A stretch of 64,000 nucleotides of DNA, from the NCBI RefSeq assembly GCF_021021415.1, contig NZ_JAINWJ010000011.1, forward strand, positions 1 to 64,000, in the 5' to 3' direction. The DNA is from Martelella mediterranea. GTDB taxonomy: Bacteria; Pseudomonadota; Alphaproteobacteria; Rhizobiales; Rhizobiaceae. The notes below the pieces were generated by a model. It was not told the DNA's origin and made no database searches. It saw nothing but the letters and a program-made list of their open reading frames with translations. The first letter of the stretch is position 1. The number at the start of each line of letters is the position of its first letter. A program made the translations under genes and the position numbers. Positions 9,031-19,418 of the stretch are shown here, piece after piece.

Positions 9031-10203
9031 CTAATCCTTGGAGGAAAGGGTTTGCGCCCCGGTGGCGATCCCCTTGGTATTCATCGACCCGTCGAAGAGC
9101 GGCACGTCATAGGGCTCGTAGGGGAAATTGGCGCAAGCCTCCTCGATGAGCTCGACGCCCAGGCCGGGGGCGGTCGGCGCCAGCAGGTCGCCATTGTCGA
9201 ATTGCAGAGTTTCCCGGACCAGCGACTTGCGCCAGGGCACGTCGATGGAAACCGTTTCGAAGACCGCGAAATTGGGAATGGCGACGGAGGTGTGCAGGGT
9301 CATCGCATTCATCACCGGGCCGACCGGATTGTGTGGCGCCAGCGGAATGAGATGCGCATGCGCCAGATGGGCGATGCGTTTGGTTTCCGAAAGCCCGCCG
9401 AAATGCGAAACGTCGGTCTGCAGCACGTCGACAGCGTGTTTTTGCAACGCCTCGAGAACCTTTCCCGGCTCGAACCAGCGCTCGCCAGCCGCGATCTCGA
9501 CCGGCGAGTTGGCGCGCACCTCGGCCAGCGCATCGATACTTTCCGGCGGCGTCGGCTCCTCGATCCATCTGAGGTCGAAACGCGCGAGCTCCCGGCACAT
9601 GGCGATCGCGGTCGGCACGTTCAGCCGGCCGTGCACGTCGAGCATCAGGTCGATATCCGGGCCGACGGCATCCCGCACGGCGGCGACGATGTCGATGGTT
9701 TCCCGGCGCTGCCTGCGACTCATTTCAAGATCGGCGACGTCGAAAGGGTCCCATTTCAGGGCGCGATAACCCATCTTCACCGCCTCGCGGGCGCGCTCGG
9801 TATAGTCCTCCGGCTTGGTCGCGCCGAAGAACCAGTGATTGGCGTAACACGCTACGCGATCCCGGTACTTTCCGCCCAGGAGCTCGAAAACCGGCACGCC
9901 GAGCGCCTTGCCCTTGATATCCAGAAGCGCGGCATCGATCGCGCCCAGCGCCGTGCGGAACACCGCGCCGGTGCGCCAGTAACTGTCGCGGTGCAACTGT
10001 TCGATGATCGCATCGCTTTGAAACGGATCGCGGCCGATGAGCGCGCGTTCCAGTTCCTTGAGCGCGGAAACGATGGTTTCGGTTTTCCACTCCAGCGTCG
10101 CCTCGCCCACGCCGTCTATGCCGTCATCGGTGTAGAGCTTGACGAAGACGAAATTGGTGCGCGACACATTGGCGACGAAGACGTTCAGTCTGGTTATTTT
10201 CAT
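9031..10203 (-). CDS. Enolase-superfamily sugar-acid dehydratase, D-galactonate-dehydratase-like
   Basis: 390 residues from ATG 10203; the frame is open further upstream, but MKITRL is the normal N-terminus of the superfamily. Metal ligands are D189 (LMLDVHG), E215 (WIEEP) and E241 (AAGER), with candidate catalytic bases H191 and H291 (APHNPVGP). The spacing of these five residues equals that of E. coli DgoD (D183, H185, E209, E235, H285) with a constant +6 offset, so dehydration of an aldonate such as D-galactonate to its 2-keto-3-deoxy acid is likely. It is transcribed alone from a promoter carrying the shared operator at 10463-10486. The ribosome site (AGGA immediately before ATG) is unusually close, so initiation may be weak. 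Confidence 0.88.
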   Translation of the reverse strand: MKITRLNVFVANVSRTNFVFVKLYTDDGIDGVGEATLEWKTETIVSALKELERALIGRDPFQSDAIIEQLHRDSYWRTGAVFRTALGAIDAALLDIKGKALGVPVFELLGGKYRDRVACYANHWFFGATKPEDYTERAREAVKMGYRALKWDPFDVADLEMSRRQRRETIDIVAAVRDAVGPDIDLMLDVHGRLNVPTAIAMCRELARFDLRWIEEPTPPESIDALAEVRANSPVEIAAGERWFEPGKVLEALQKHAVDVLQTDVSHFGGLSETKRIAHLAHAHLIPLAPHNPVGPVMNAMTLHTSVAIPNFAVFETVSIDVPWRKSLVRETLQFDNGDLLAPTAPGLGVELIEEACANFPYEPYDVPLFDGSMNTKGIATGAQTLSSKD

Positions 10204-10462
10204 GTCCTGATGCCTTGCTAGAATGCTTGCTGCGGCAGCCGCCGGCGTGCCGGCCGGCAAGGTTCCAGACCGTCTGGCTTCGCGACGTCTTTCAGTTTAC
10301 GCTGGCGCGGCTTCGGATAGCCGGGATCCTGCCATGATCGCGCGGCGAGCCCGGCTGCTGCATGGTGATCTGCGGCGCGATGACTGGCTGTTTCGTTGTC
10401 CTCCGCCCATGGTCCTGTCCGCGCGGGCGATGCCATGCTTGCCGGCCTCCCAACCAGATCAA

Positions 10463-10524
10463 TTCATATATGAACTTTTGAAGTTCAATAAATAATGCTA
10501 TAGGCAGTTTCCATCAAAAGTCAA
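10463..10524 (-). promoter_or_regulatory. Promoter and operator between the dehydratase and IclR genes
   Basis: On the minus strand, -35 TTGACT (10519-10524) and -10 TATAGC (10497-10502) are separated by 16 nt. Directly downstream is the composite palindrome: perfect 12-mer TTCATATATGAA (10463-10474) overlapping GAACTT-TTG-AAGTTC (10472-10486). It matches the site at 8769-8792 in order, spacing and most bases, and has the same position relative to the -10. It also lies 54 nt upstream of the IclR start codon, so it can serve both directions. The rest of 10204-10539 contains no supported gene. Confidence 0.65.
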
Positions 10525-10539
10525 TCGAGCTGAGGGCCC

Positions 10540-11334
10540 ATGGAAGAACTGGCTGAACCCGCCGAACAGAAGAATACCGTTCCCGTGATCGACCGGATGA
10601 TGGAGGTTCTGGGACAGCTTGAACGCCGCCCGGACGGGAGCAACATTCGCGAGCTCACGCAGGATCTCGGCCAGCCGCGCACGACCGTCTATCGCATCCT
10701 GAATACGCTGCAGCATCACAATATGGTGCGCCGCGATGAGGACGGCTTCTACTATCTCGGCGATCGGCTGTTGCGGCTTGCCTCGCATGTGACCGGCGGC
10801 GGCGGACAGGTGGATATCGCGGCCCTTGGCCAGCCGGTGCTCGACAAGCTGGCCGACGAGATCGGCGAGAGCTGCAAGCTTTCCGTGCTTGACGATCAGG
10901 GCCTGCTGGTCATCGCCGTTTCCCAGGGGCGGCGGGAGTATGCGCTGGCGGTGACGCCGGGCCAGCGTATGCCGGTTCATGTCGGCGCCGCCGGGAAGCT
11001 TCTGCTTGCGCATCTGAGCGAGGATGAATTGCAGGACCGGTTCGCCCGTCCGCTGGTTGCGCTCACGCCGAAGTCGATCACCGATCCGCGTCGTCTGCGG
11101 CGCGAGCTTTCGCGGATCCGCAAGCAGGGTTGGGCGCAGGATGCCGGCGAGCACATGCTGAGCATCCAGGCTGTGTCTGCTCCGGTATTCGACCGGTCCG
11201 GCAAGATGATCGCCGCCATAAGCGTGCCGTTCCTGAAAGGCACGGAGCAGCAGCGGATCGACGAGATCCGCGAGGCGGTGCTGACGGCGGCCGAAGGCCT
11301 GAGCGTTGCCCTGAAAGGCCAGGCCGCCCAATGA
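10540..11334 (+). CDS. IclR-family transcriptional regulator
   Basis: 264 residues. The N-terminal winged helix is at about 15-75 (NIRELTQDLGQPRTTVYRILNTL, then HHNMVRRDEDGFYYLG). The C-terminal effector domain follows, with the family features VGAAGKLLLAHLSEDEL and the closing segment VSAPVFDRSGKMIAAISVPF. IclR proteins bind sugar acids or aromatic acids and usually repress neighbouring operons. Here the gene is divergent from the DgoD-like gene and its stop overlaps the start of the next enolase-superfamily gene by 4 nt. The two matching palindromes at 8769 and 10463 are the obvious binding sites; that link is inference. Confidence 0.93.
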   Translation: MEELAEPAEQKNTVPVIDRMMEVLGQLERRPDGSNIRELTQDLGQPRTTVYRILNTLQHHNMVRRDEDGFYYLGDRLLRLASHVTGGGGQVDIAALGQPVLDKLADEIGESCKLSVLDDQGLLVIAVSQGRREYALAVTPGQRMPVHVGAAGKLLLAHLSEDELQDRFARPLVALTPKSITDPRRLRRELSRIRKQGWAQDAGEHMLSIQAVSAPVFDRSGKMIAAISVPFLKGTEQQRIDEIREAVLTAAEGLSVALKGQAAQ

Positions 11335-12527
11335 GGATTACCGATCTCAAATGCGCCGTGATCGGTCAGCATCCGGTCGTGCGTATCGCCACCGACGAGG
11401 GTATTTCGGGCTATGCGCAGGCGGAGTTCTGGAAGCCCTATCTCAAGCGCCATATTCTCGATTTCCGCGATATTCTGATCGGCGAAGACCCCACCTTGGT
11501 CGAGCGCACCATGCTGAAAATCCGCCAGCGCGGCGGCTTCAAGCCAGCCGGCGCTGCGGTCAGCACCATCGAGATGGCGCTTTGGGATATCGCCGGAAAG
11601 GCGGCCGGTCTTCCGGTTCATCGTCTGCTGGGCGGCAAGGTTCGCGACCGGGTGCGGGTCTATAATGGTGGCGTGCGGTTTCCGATGGCCGGGCATGGTC
11701 CGGAGGACTACGCCGAGGATACGCGCAAGATGCTGGCCTCGCCTGAAGGCTTTACCATTATCAAACAGCCGATTGCGTTCCACTCGGACATGAAACGGAA
11801 AGTGCCCAGTTTTTACTACGGCGAGCCGCGATCGAGCGAACTCCATGGCGCGCTCGATCGCGGGCCGATAACCGAGCGCGGCCTGGCGCATGCCATCGAT
11901 TGCGTGGCGGCGATGAAGGAGGTGACCGGCGACCGGGTCGGTCTGGCGCTTGATTGCGGACCGGGCTGGATGCTTGCGGATGCGCAGCGTTTCGCGCGAC
12001 GGGTCGAGGGTTTCAACCTGATGTGGCTGGAGGATCTGCTCACGGGAGACTACACGCCCTATGTCAATGCCGGGGTCTACCGCGAACTCACGCGGTCCTC
12101 GCCGACGCCGATCCATACCGGCGAGCAGATCTATCTGCGGCAGAATTTCAAGGAATTGATCGAAACCCAGGGCGTCCATGTCATCGGCCCCGATCCGGCG
12201 GATGTCGGCGGGCTTGCGGAATTGAAATGGATTGCCGAATTCGCCGATCTTCACGGCATCACCATCGCCCCCCACGGAACCGCGAACGGTCTTCTGGGAC
12301 TTGCCGCCCTGGTCCAGGTCTGCGCCACGCTGCCGTTCAATTTCATCGCCTTCGAATATCCGGTCGCAACGCCCGACTGGTGGGCGGATATTGTCGAAGG
12401 TCTGCCCGATCCGATCGTGCGGGACGGCATGATCACGGTTTCAGACCGCCCCGGCATGGGAGTGGAGCTGATCCCCGAACGCGCGCTGGAACATATGGAC
12501 GGGGACGACCAGGCCTTCTTCAACTGA
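11331..12527 (+). CDS. Mandelate racemase/muconate lactonizing enzyme-family protein
   Basis: 398 residues from ATG 11331 (ATGA overlap with the IclR stop). Candidate metal ligands are D208 (LALDCGPGW), E234 (WLEDLL) and E265 (HTGEQ), with H315 (APHG) as a likely general base and the barrel strand FTIIKQP carrying K145. The insertion GEPRSSELHGALDRGPITERG around 164-184 is not typical of DgoD and points to a different substrate. Expected chemistry is abstraction of the alpha proton of a carboxylate, with dehydration or epimerisation. Co-transcribed with the regulator, it probably supplies a second entry into the same sugar-acid pathway as the gene at 9031-10203. Exact reaction unknown. Confidence 0.85.
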   Translation: MRITDLKCAVIGQHPVVRIATDEGISGYAQAEFWKPYLKRHILDFRDILIGEDPTLVERTMLKIRQRGGFKPAGAAVSTIEMALWDIAGKAAGLPVHRLLGGKVRDRVRVYNGGVRFPMAGHGPEDYAEDTRKMLASPEGFTIIKQPIAFHSDMKRKVPSFYYGEPRSSELHGALDRGPITERGLAHAIDCVAAMKEVTGDRVGLALDCGPGWMLADAQRFARRVEGFNLMWLEDLLTGDYTPYVNAGVYRELTRSSPTPIHTGEQIYLRQNFKELIETQGVHVIGPDPADVGGLAELKWIAEFADLHGITIAPHGTANGLLGLAALVQVCATLPFNFIAFEYPVATPDWWADIVEGLPDPIVRDGMITVSDRPGMGVELIPERALEHMDGDDQAFFN

Positions 12528-12529
12528 CG

Positions 12530-12681
12530 CAATGTCTCGGCTATGACCCGATCTGGTTCGGGGTGATTTAACCGATGTCTTCATCGGGGTCACACCCTTC
12601 ATCATTGCGCTGATGGCAATGATCGCCCTGATGCTGGCCACGCCCCAACTTGCCCTCTGGCTGCCCAAGCTGATGTTCTAG
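12530..12681 (+). pseudogene. Relic of a TRAP transporter large permease (DctM C-terminus)
   Basis: Two short frames reconstruct the DctM C-terminus. CLGYDPIWFGVI at 12530-12568 ends in TAA and matches the conserved LGxDPIWFGV loop. A second frame from 12574 reads VFIGVTPFIIALMAMIAL and closes with TPQLALWLPKLMF and TAG at 12681, the usual DctM ending. The helix between them is missing. Nothing else of the TRAP system remains, so this is a deletion scar directly after the enolase-superfamily gene. It implies that a TRAP importer once belonged to this catabolic cluster. Confidence 0.75.
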
Positions 12682-12724
12682 GCAGTAGGTTCATCGAGCA
12701 GAGCTGGAAGATGACATTTGGCGA

Positions 12725-12768
12725 GAGCACAGGAGAACGTTTGCGTGCGGCCGAATGTTCTCCTGCTC
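12725..12768. repeat. Inverted repeat / stem-loop in convergent intergenic region
   Basis: GAGC-ac-AGGAGAAC (12725-12738) pairs with GTTCTCCT-GCTC (12757-12768): 12 base pairs with a 2-nt bulge around an 18-nt loop. It lies between the plus-strand sugar-acid genes and the minus-strand importer ATPase gene ending at 12983. No T-run follows, so a classical terminator is not supported. The remaining sequence 12682-12982 is less GC-rich than its surroundings. It contains an unconvincing 103-codon minus-strand frame (12691-13002) overlapping the ATPase gene; no gene is called there. Confidence 0.5.
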
Positions 12769-12982
12769 AAGCGCGTAGGCTTGGTTGCCAATCTGAATCG
12801 CTTTTTCCAGAAATACCAGGGATTGAACTGAGATCGACCCTGCAACGACGGTCCCGGTCCCTTCAAGTCTGGACAGCTTGAGGCAATTGAGCACTTTTTG
12901 AAAAGTTGAAAAGCGCAACTTCGCCAAGGGTCGGTTCTTTTCTTCGCGGCCGATACTATGGCAACTCAGGAAGAGGCGAGCC

Positions 12983-14832
<1,850 letters not shown>

Positions 14833-14836
<4 letters not shown>

Positions 14837-15711
14837 GACTGGCTCCTCGTCTTGGGGTCTATGGCATCGCGCAGGGCGTCGCCGAGGATGTTGAGCGCGA
14901 GCACGGTCAGAAGGATGGCGATCGAGGGAAACACCACCAGCCACCAGGCATTGAGGATGTTATCGAAGCCCTCGCGGATCATGCCGCCCCATGTGGGCGT
15001 CGGCGGGCTCACGCCGAGGCCGATAAAGGCGAGCGAGGCTTCTGTGCGGATCGCCGACGCCATCCACAGCGAGGCGACCACCACGATGTCGGAGAGGATA
15101 TTGGGCAGAATATGGACGCCCATGATCCTGAGCGGCGTGAAGCCCATTGAACGACCGGCATCGACGAATTCGCGGCGCTTGATCGCAATCGTCGGCGCGC
15201 GGGCGATCCGGGCGAAGGGCGCGGTCTCGGTGATCGCGATGGCGATGATCAGGTTTTCGAAGCTCGCGCCCAGCATGGCGGCGACCATAAGCCCCAGCAG
15301 CAGCGTCGGAAACGACAGCATTACGTCGACAAGGCCCATGATGAGCTGGTCAAAAAGACCGCCGATATAGCCAGCCAGAATGCCGATGGTCGATCCGACA
15401 ACCATGGCGACCATCACCGAGAGGAAGCCGATCGAAAGCGAAATCCGCGCGCCGTAGAGCAGGCGTGAAAGCACGTCGCGGCCATAACTGTCCGTGCCCA
15501 GCCAGAAATCAGCGGACGGCGCTTGCAGCCGGTCGAGAATGTGCTGTTTCAGAGGGTCGTAGGGGGAAAGAAGCGGGGCGAAGATTGCGGCGAAGATGAT
15601 CGCGGCAAGCAGCCCGATGCCGATCCAGGAGAACCGGTTGCGGCGAAGCGCCTGAAGGACGGCGCTTGACGGTTTGCGCACGGGCGCGGTGCTGATGGCA
15701 GCGTCTGTCAT
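14833..15711 (-). CDS. Dipeptide/opine-type ABC transporter permease (DppC type)
   Basis: 292 residues from ATG 15711, overlapping the DppB-type stop by 4 nt. The N-terminal OppC region has the family box LLSPYDPLKQH and LGTDSYGRDVLSRLLYGAR. Six membrane helices are predicted, with a coupling loop FVDAGRSMGFTPLRIMGVHILPN. The longer open frame to 16272 is a shadow of the DppB gene. It forms the pore with the product of 15708-16649. Confidence 0.93.
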
Positions 15712-16649
15712 CGGGCGTAACTCACTCTGGGGTCGACGAGGGCGTAGATGAGATCGGTCGCGGTGTTGACCAGGATGACGAAGGCGGCGAACACCACCAT
15801 CAGCCCCTGCAGCATGGTGTAGTCGCGCGATTGCAGCGCGCCGAGGATGAGCTTGCCGAGGCCCGGCCGCGTGAACACGATCTCGGTCAGCACCGAATTG
15901 CCGATCAGCGTTCCGAAATAGAGCCCGACCACGGTCACGATCGGGATCATGGCGTTGCCGAGCGCGTGGCTGAGCACCAGCGAGCGCGGGCTGACGCCCT
16001 TTGCGCGGGCGGTGCGGATATAGTCCTCGCCCAGCACATCCAGCATCGCGGAGCGGGTGACGCGGGCGATATAGGCGGTCATGATCAGGCCGAGATTCAG
16101 CGCCGGCAGGATGAGATTGCGAATGTGCTCGATCGGATCGGAGGAGGCCCGGCTCATCACCGGTAGCCATTGCATCCAGACCGAAAAGGCAAGCAACATC
16201 AGGATCGCCGAGACGAAGCCCGGAAACGAAAGACCGACCAGCGAAAGGATGCGGCTGGCGTAATCCGGCCATTTATTGCGTCGCACGGCGGCAAGCACGC
16301 CGAGCGGAATGCCGAACAGCGAGCCGATCACCATGGCGGCCGCTGCAAGCTCCAGCGTATAGGGCAGAACCACGGCCACCTCTTGCAGAACCGGCTTGCC
16401 CGTGACCATCGAGACCCCGAAATTGCCCTTCAGCATGTCGGTGATGAAGGTCAGATACTGCACGCCGATCGGCTGATCGAGACCGAGTTGGGCTCTCAGC
16501 GTCTGCAGCGAGGATTCCGTTGCCCGGTCGCCAAGCATGGCGATTGCGGCATCGCCCGGCACGAGGCGGACGAGAATGAACACCACTGTCAACATCGCGA
16601 TCAATGTCGGGATCGCCAGCAAAAGTCGTCTGATCGCGTATCGGATCAT
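15708..16649 (-). CDS. Dipeptide/opine-type ABC transporter permease (DppB type)
   Basis: 313 residues with a typical OppB N-terminus (MIRYAIRRLLLAIPTLIAM), the periplasmic LGLDQPIGVQYLTFI segment and a coupling loop YIRTARAKGVSPRSLVLSHALGN (written in parts: YIRTARAKG, SLVLSHALGN). Its start overlaps the end of the FAD oxidoreductase gene (16646-17767) by 4 nt, so import and oxidation functions share one transcript. The paired binding protein is encoded separately at 21570-23132. Confidence 0.93.
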   Translation of the reverse strand: MIRYAIRRLLLAIPTLIAMLTVVFILVRLVPGDAAIAMLGDRATESSLQTLRAQLGLDQPIGVQYLTFITDMLKGNFGVSMVTGKPVLQEVAVVLPYTLELAAAAMVIGSLFGIPLGVLAAVRRNKWPDYASRILSLVGLSFPGFVSAILMLLAFSVWMQWLPVMSRASSDPIEHIRNLILPALNLGLIMTAYIARVTRSAMLDVLGEDYIRTARAKGVSPRSLVLSHALGNAMIPIVTVVGLYFGTLIGNSVLTEIVFTRPGLGKLILGALQSRDYTMLQGLMVVFAAFVILVNTATDLIYALVDPRVSYAR

Positions 16650-17767
16650 GCGGCCGTCCTTTCAAGTGCTGCGCGGTCGGGGGCGAACGCGTCCAGTTGA
16701 TGATTGCTATACCCGTCAAGCGCCAGATCCGACAGCACGCGCCCGACGGACGGAACGAGTTGGAAGCCGTGGCCGGAAAAGCCGAAGCCATGAACAAGAC
16801 CATCGACGCGCCGCGACAGACCGATCACCGGCAGGTGATCGCGGGTCATCGCCTCCATTCCGGCCCAGGCCCGCACCACCCGGATGTCGCCAAGCGCGGG
16901 GAACAGCCGGCATGCCGCGCCGACGGCGCTGCCGAGCGACAGGGCGTCGACGCTTGCGGTCTGCCGGTCGGAGGCCAGACGTCCCTGGGCGCCGCCGCCG
17001 ATCAGAAGCGTGCCCTCGCGGGTCTGCTTCAGCGAGAGCTTGCGGCCGAAGGAACTGATCACCGGTTTCAAGGTGCCGCCGACGCGCTCGGTCACCACCA
17101 TCATCGAGGTTCGGATTTCGTGGTGCTGCGGATCGCCAGCAAGCGCCGACACGCTGTCGGCCCAGGCGCCGGCGGCATTAATGACGGTTTTCGCGGAAAT
17201 CTCGCTCTGGCCGGTCGTCACCAGCCAGTTCGCGTCCTGCCTTCGCATGGCTGTCACCGGACAGGCTTCGAGGATGTCGACGCCGGCGGCGCGGCAGGCG
17301 TCGCGGAATGCGCGAATGGTGCGGTGGGGATCGGCGGAGCCATCGGTTGCGGCATAGGCGCCGCCGACGCAGTGGCCGGCAATGCCGGGAGCGATCTCGC
17401 GAAGTTCGCGCGCGTCGAGGAGCTTTTCGTGATGATAGCCGGTTTCGCTCAGCCGCCGGATGCGCTCCGCGATCCGCGCCAATGCGGTTTCGTCCTCGGC
17501 CACCTGCAATTGACCGCAGGCCTTGAAGCCGCAATCATCGCCAACCAGCGCCGTCATCTCGGGCCAGATCGCGGCGGCTTCGAGACTGAGCGACAGTTCG
17601 CGCGGATCGCGGCCAAGGGTGCGCACGCCGGCCGCCGTTGCGCCGGAGGCGTGACGCCCGAGCGAATGGCGTTCGGCGAGGATCACGCGCGCCTTGCGTC
17701 GGGCGAGATGAAGGGCGGCGCTGAGGCCATGCAGACCGCCGCCGATGACAAGCACATCGGCGTTCAT
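16646..17767 (-). CDS. FAD-dependent amine/amino-acid oxidoreductase, DadA-type (probable beta subunit)
   Basis: 373 residues. Dinucleotide-binding motif VLVIGGGLHGLSAALHLARR is at 5-24, the DAO-fold segment VINAAGAWAD is near the middle, and the C-terminal FAD-contacting stretch GFGFSGHGFQL is present. It overlaps the alpha-type subunit gene (17764-19134) by 4 nt. In opine oxidase and D-hydroxyproline dehydrogenase, a DadA-like beta subunit oxidises the substrate amine and passes electrons to an HcnB/OoxA-like alpha subunit and a small ferredoxin. All three types are present here. The operon also encodes another DadA-type protein (19399-20508), so which of the two is the true partner is open. 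Confidence 0.88.
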   Translation of the reverse strand: MNADVLVIGGGLHGLSAALHLARRKARVILAERHSLGRHASGATAAGVRTLGRDPRELSLSLEAAAIWPEMTALVGDDCGFKACGQLQVAEDETALARIAERIRRLSETGYHHEKLLDARELREIAPGIAGHCVGGAYAATDGSADPHRTIRAFRDACRAAGVDILEACPVTAMRRQDANWLVTTGQSEISAKTVINAAGAWADSVSALAGDPQHHEIRTSMMVVTERVGGTLKPVISSFGRKLSLKQTREGTLLIGGGAQGRLASDRQTASVDALSLGSAVGAACRLFPALGDIRVVRAWAGMEAMTRDHLPVIGLSRRVDGLVHGFGFSGHGFQLVPSVGRVLSDLALDGYSNHQLDAFAPDRAALERTAA

Positions 17768-19134
17768 GATGCCTCCTCAAGCGAGGCGATTTCGCCAAGC
17801 GTCACCGGTTTCAGCGGCGGGCGGATGTTGAAGAAGGCGACGTCGCCCTGGGGAATATCGTGGACCTCGGCAATCAGCGCCTGTACCGCATAGCCGCATT
17901 GGCGACCCTGACAGGGGCCCATGCCGCAGCGCGTCGCAGCCTTGGCGACGGCGGGGTCCGGCGGACCCGAGCGGGCAGCGGCGCGGATACGGCCTGCCGA
18001 AACCTCCTCGCAGCGACAAACGATGGCCTCATCGGGAATGTCGAGGGGCGGGGCCGGGTAGAGGGCGTCGAGCAGCGGGCGCAGGGCGAGCGCGGCGTCA
18101 AGGCGGGCATTTAGCCCGGCATCCCGTCGCTTCGCCTCGATGTCTCCGGCGATGCCGAGCGCACCGGCAATACCAAGCGCCGCGATCTCGCCCTTCACGG
18201 CGGCGGCGGCCCAGCCGCCAATGCCGCCGGCGTCGCCCGCCACGAACAGGCCCTTGCGGCTGGTTTCGCCGAAGCGGTCGAGCTTCGGCCGGAAACAGGC
18301 CTGGTCTGCGCTCCAGACATGGTCGCAACCAAGCGCCATGGTTTCATGTACGCGCGGCACCACGCCTTCATGCACCAGCAGAATATCGGCTGGCTCGGTG
18401 TGCGCCTTCCCGCCGGAGCGCCAGCTTATCGTTTCGAGTCGGTTTTCGCCGGCAGCCGCCAGCCCGCTTGCCGCGCGCTCGAATCGCACCTGTCGTTTCA
18501 GGGCCCGCAGCCAGCGCATGCCCTTGGTAAGACCGGCGAAGTCGCGCAGCGCGCCGGGAAGATGGCGGAGAACGGACGGGCCGGGGCGCTTTGAGGTGTC
18601 GAGATAGCCTTCGATCCGTCCCTCAAGGTCGAGCATCTGCGTGGCATAGAGAAGCGGCAGCGGACCGGCGCCGGCGATCCAGACCTTGCCTTCGGGCAGC
18701 ATGCCGCCCGATTTCAGCAGGATTTGTGCCGCCCCCACCGTCATCACGCCGGGCAGTGTCCAGCCTTCGAAGGGAACCGGGCGCTCCTGAGCGCCGTTGG
18801 CCAGCAGCAGGGTCCGCGCTTCAAGGCGCTGCGCCTTGCCGCCGGTGGTCACGAACAGCGACCAGCCATCCTCGATCTGCCAGACCTGCGTCAGCGGCAT
18901 ATAATCCGCGCCGGAGTTGCGAAAAGCTTCCGCCAGGGCTTTGCCCTTCCGATAATCCGCGCCGAGCGCCTGGGCCAGTTTGCTATCGCCGTTGCGCTCG
19001 ACCCCGCGCCAGATCTGGCCGCCGGGCGCCGGCTGTTCGTCGATGACGACAACGGCGAGACCGTGCTTTCTGAGGGCCACGGCGGCCGACATCCCTGCTG
19101 GGCCCGCGCCGACGATTGCAACATCATGGGACAT
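17764..19134 (-). CDS. HcnB/OoxA-type oxidoreductase alpha subunit with BFD-like [2Fe-2S] domain
   Basis: 456 residues from ATG 19134, whose A is shared with the TAA stop of the ferredoxin gene (TAATG). The N-terminal FAD motif is VAIVGAGPAGMSAAVALRKHG (5-25, shown here as GAGPAG at 8-13), a second NAD(P)/FAD motif is WIAGAGPLPLLYA, and GLFVAGDAGGIGG binds FAD. The C-terminus is a BFD-type domain: CRCEEV followed by TRCGMGPCQGRQC provides four Cys for a [2Fe-2S] cluster. The family includes HCN synthase HcnB, opine oxidase OoxA and D-hydroxyproline dehydrogenase alpha. It would accept electrons from the DadA-type subunit. The longer frame to 19353 is a shadow of the ferredoxin gene. Confidence 0.9.
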   Translation of the reverse strand: MSHDVAIVGAGPAGMSAAVALRKHGLAVVVIDEQPAPGGQIWRGVERNGDSKLAQALGADYRKGKALAEAFRNSGADYMPLTQVWQIEDGWSLFVTTGGKAQRLEARTLLLANGAQERPVPFEGWTLPGVMTVGAAQILLKSGGMLPEGKVWIAGAGPLPLLYATQMLDLEGRIEGYLDTSKRPGPSVLRHLPGALRDFAGLTKGMRWLRALKRQVRFERAASGLAAAGENRLETISWRSGGKAHTEPADILLVHEGVVPRVHETMALGCDHVWSADQACFRPKLDRFGETSRKGLFVAGDAGGIGGWAAAAVKGEIAALGIAGALGIAGDIEAKRRDAGLNARLDAALALRPLLDALYPAPPLDIPDEAIVCRCEEVSAGRIRAAARSGPPDPAVAKAATRCGMGPCQGRQCGYAVQALIAEVHDIPQGDVAFFNIRPPLKPVTLGEIASLEEAS

Positions 19135-19418
19135 TACGCAATCTCCCGCGCGCCGCGCTGGCTTTCGATCCGCATGCCGGGCCTTGCCGGCACGAGACAA
19201 CCCTGGCTGGAGGCGACACCATCGATAATGGCGAGGCAATCGAAACAGACGCCCATCTGGCAATAGGGCAGGCGTGGGGTGCCGCTGATCGCGGTGGTGC
19301 GCCCGGCATTCGGCACGCGCATCAATATCCCGGCAACCGTTTCGCCGTTCCATGCCGGGGTTTCGACGCCGTTGACCGTCACGGTCATGTCGGGGGCTTC
19401 AAGCACAGTCTTGAACAT
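19134..19418 (-). CDS. Small [2Fe-2S] ferredoxin-type subunit (OoxC/HcnA/gamma type)
   Basis: 94 residues. ATG 19418 is chosen over the in-frame ATG 19430 because GGAAGG stands four bases before it. Cluster ligands are C53, C58, C61 and C74 (C-x4-C-x2-C-x12-C), the pattern of the small subunit of opine oxidase, D-hydroxyproline dehydrogenase and HcnA. The start lies inside the end of the upstream DadA-type gene (20-nt overlap), and the stop overlaps the alpha-subunit start by 1 nt, so all are translationally coupled. Role: electron transfer within a heteromeric FAD dehydrogenase. Confidence 0.9.
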   Translation of the reverse strand: MFKTVLEAPDMTVTVNGVETPAWNGETVAGILMRVPNAGRTTAISGTPRLPYCQMGVCFDCLAIIDGVASSQGCLVPARPGMRIESQRGAREIA

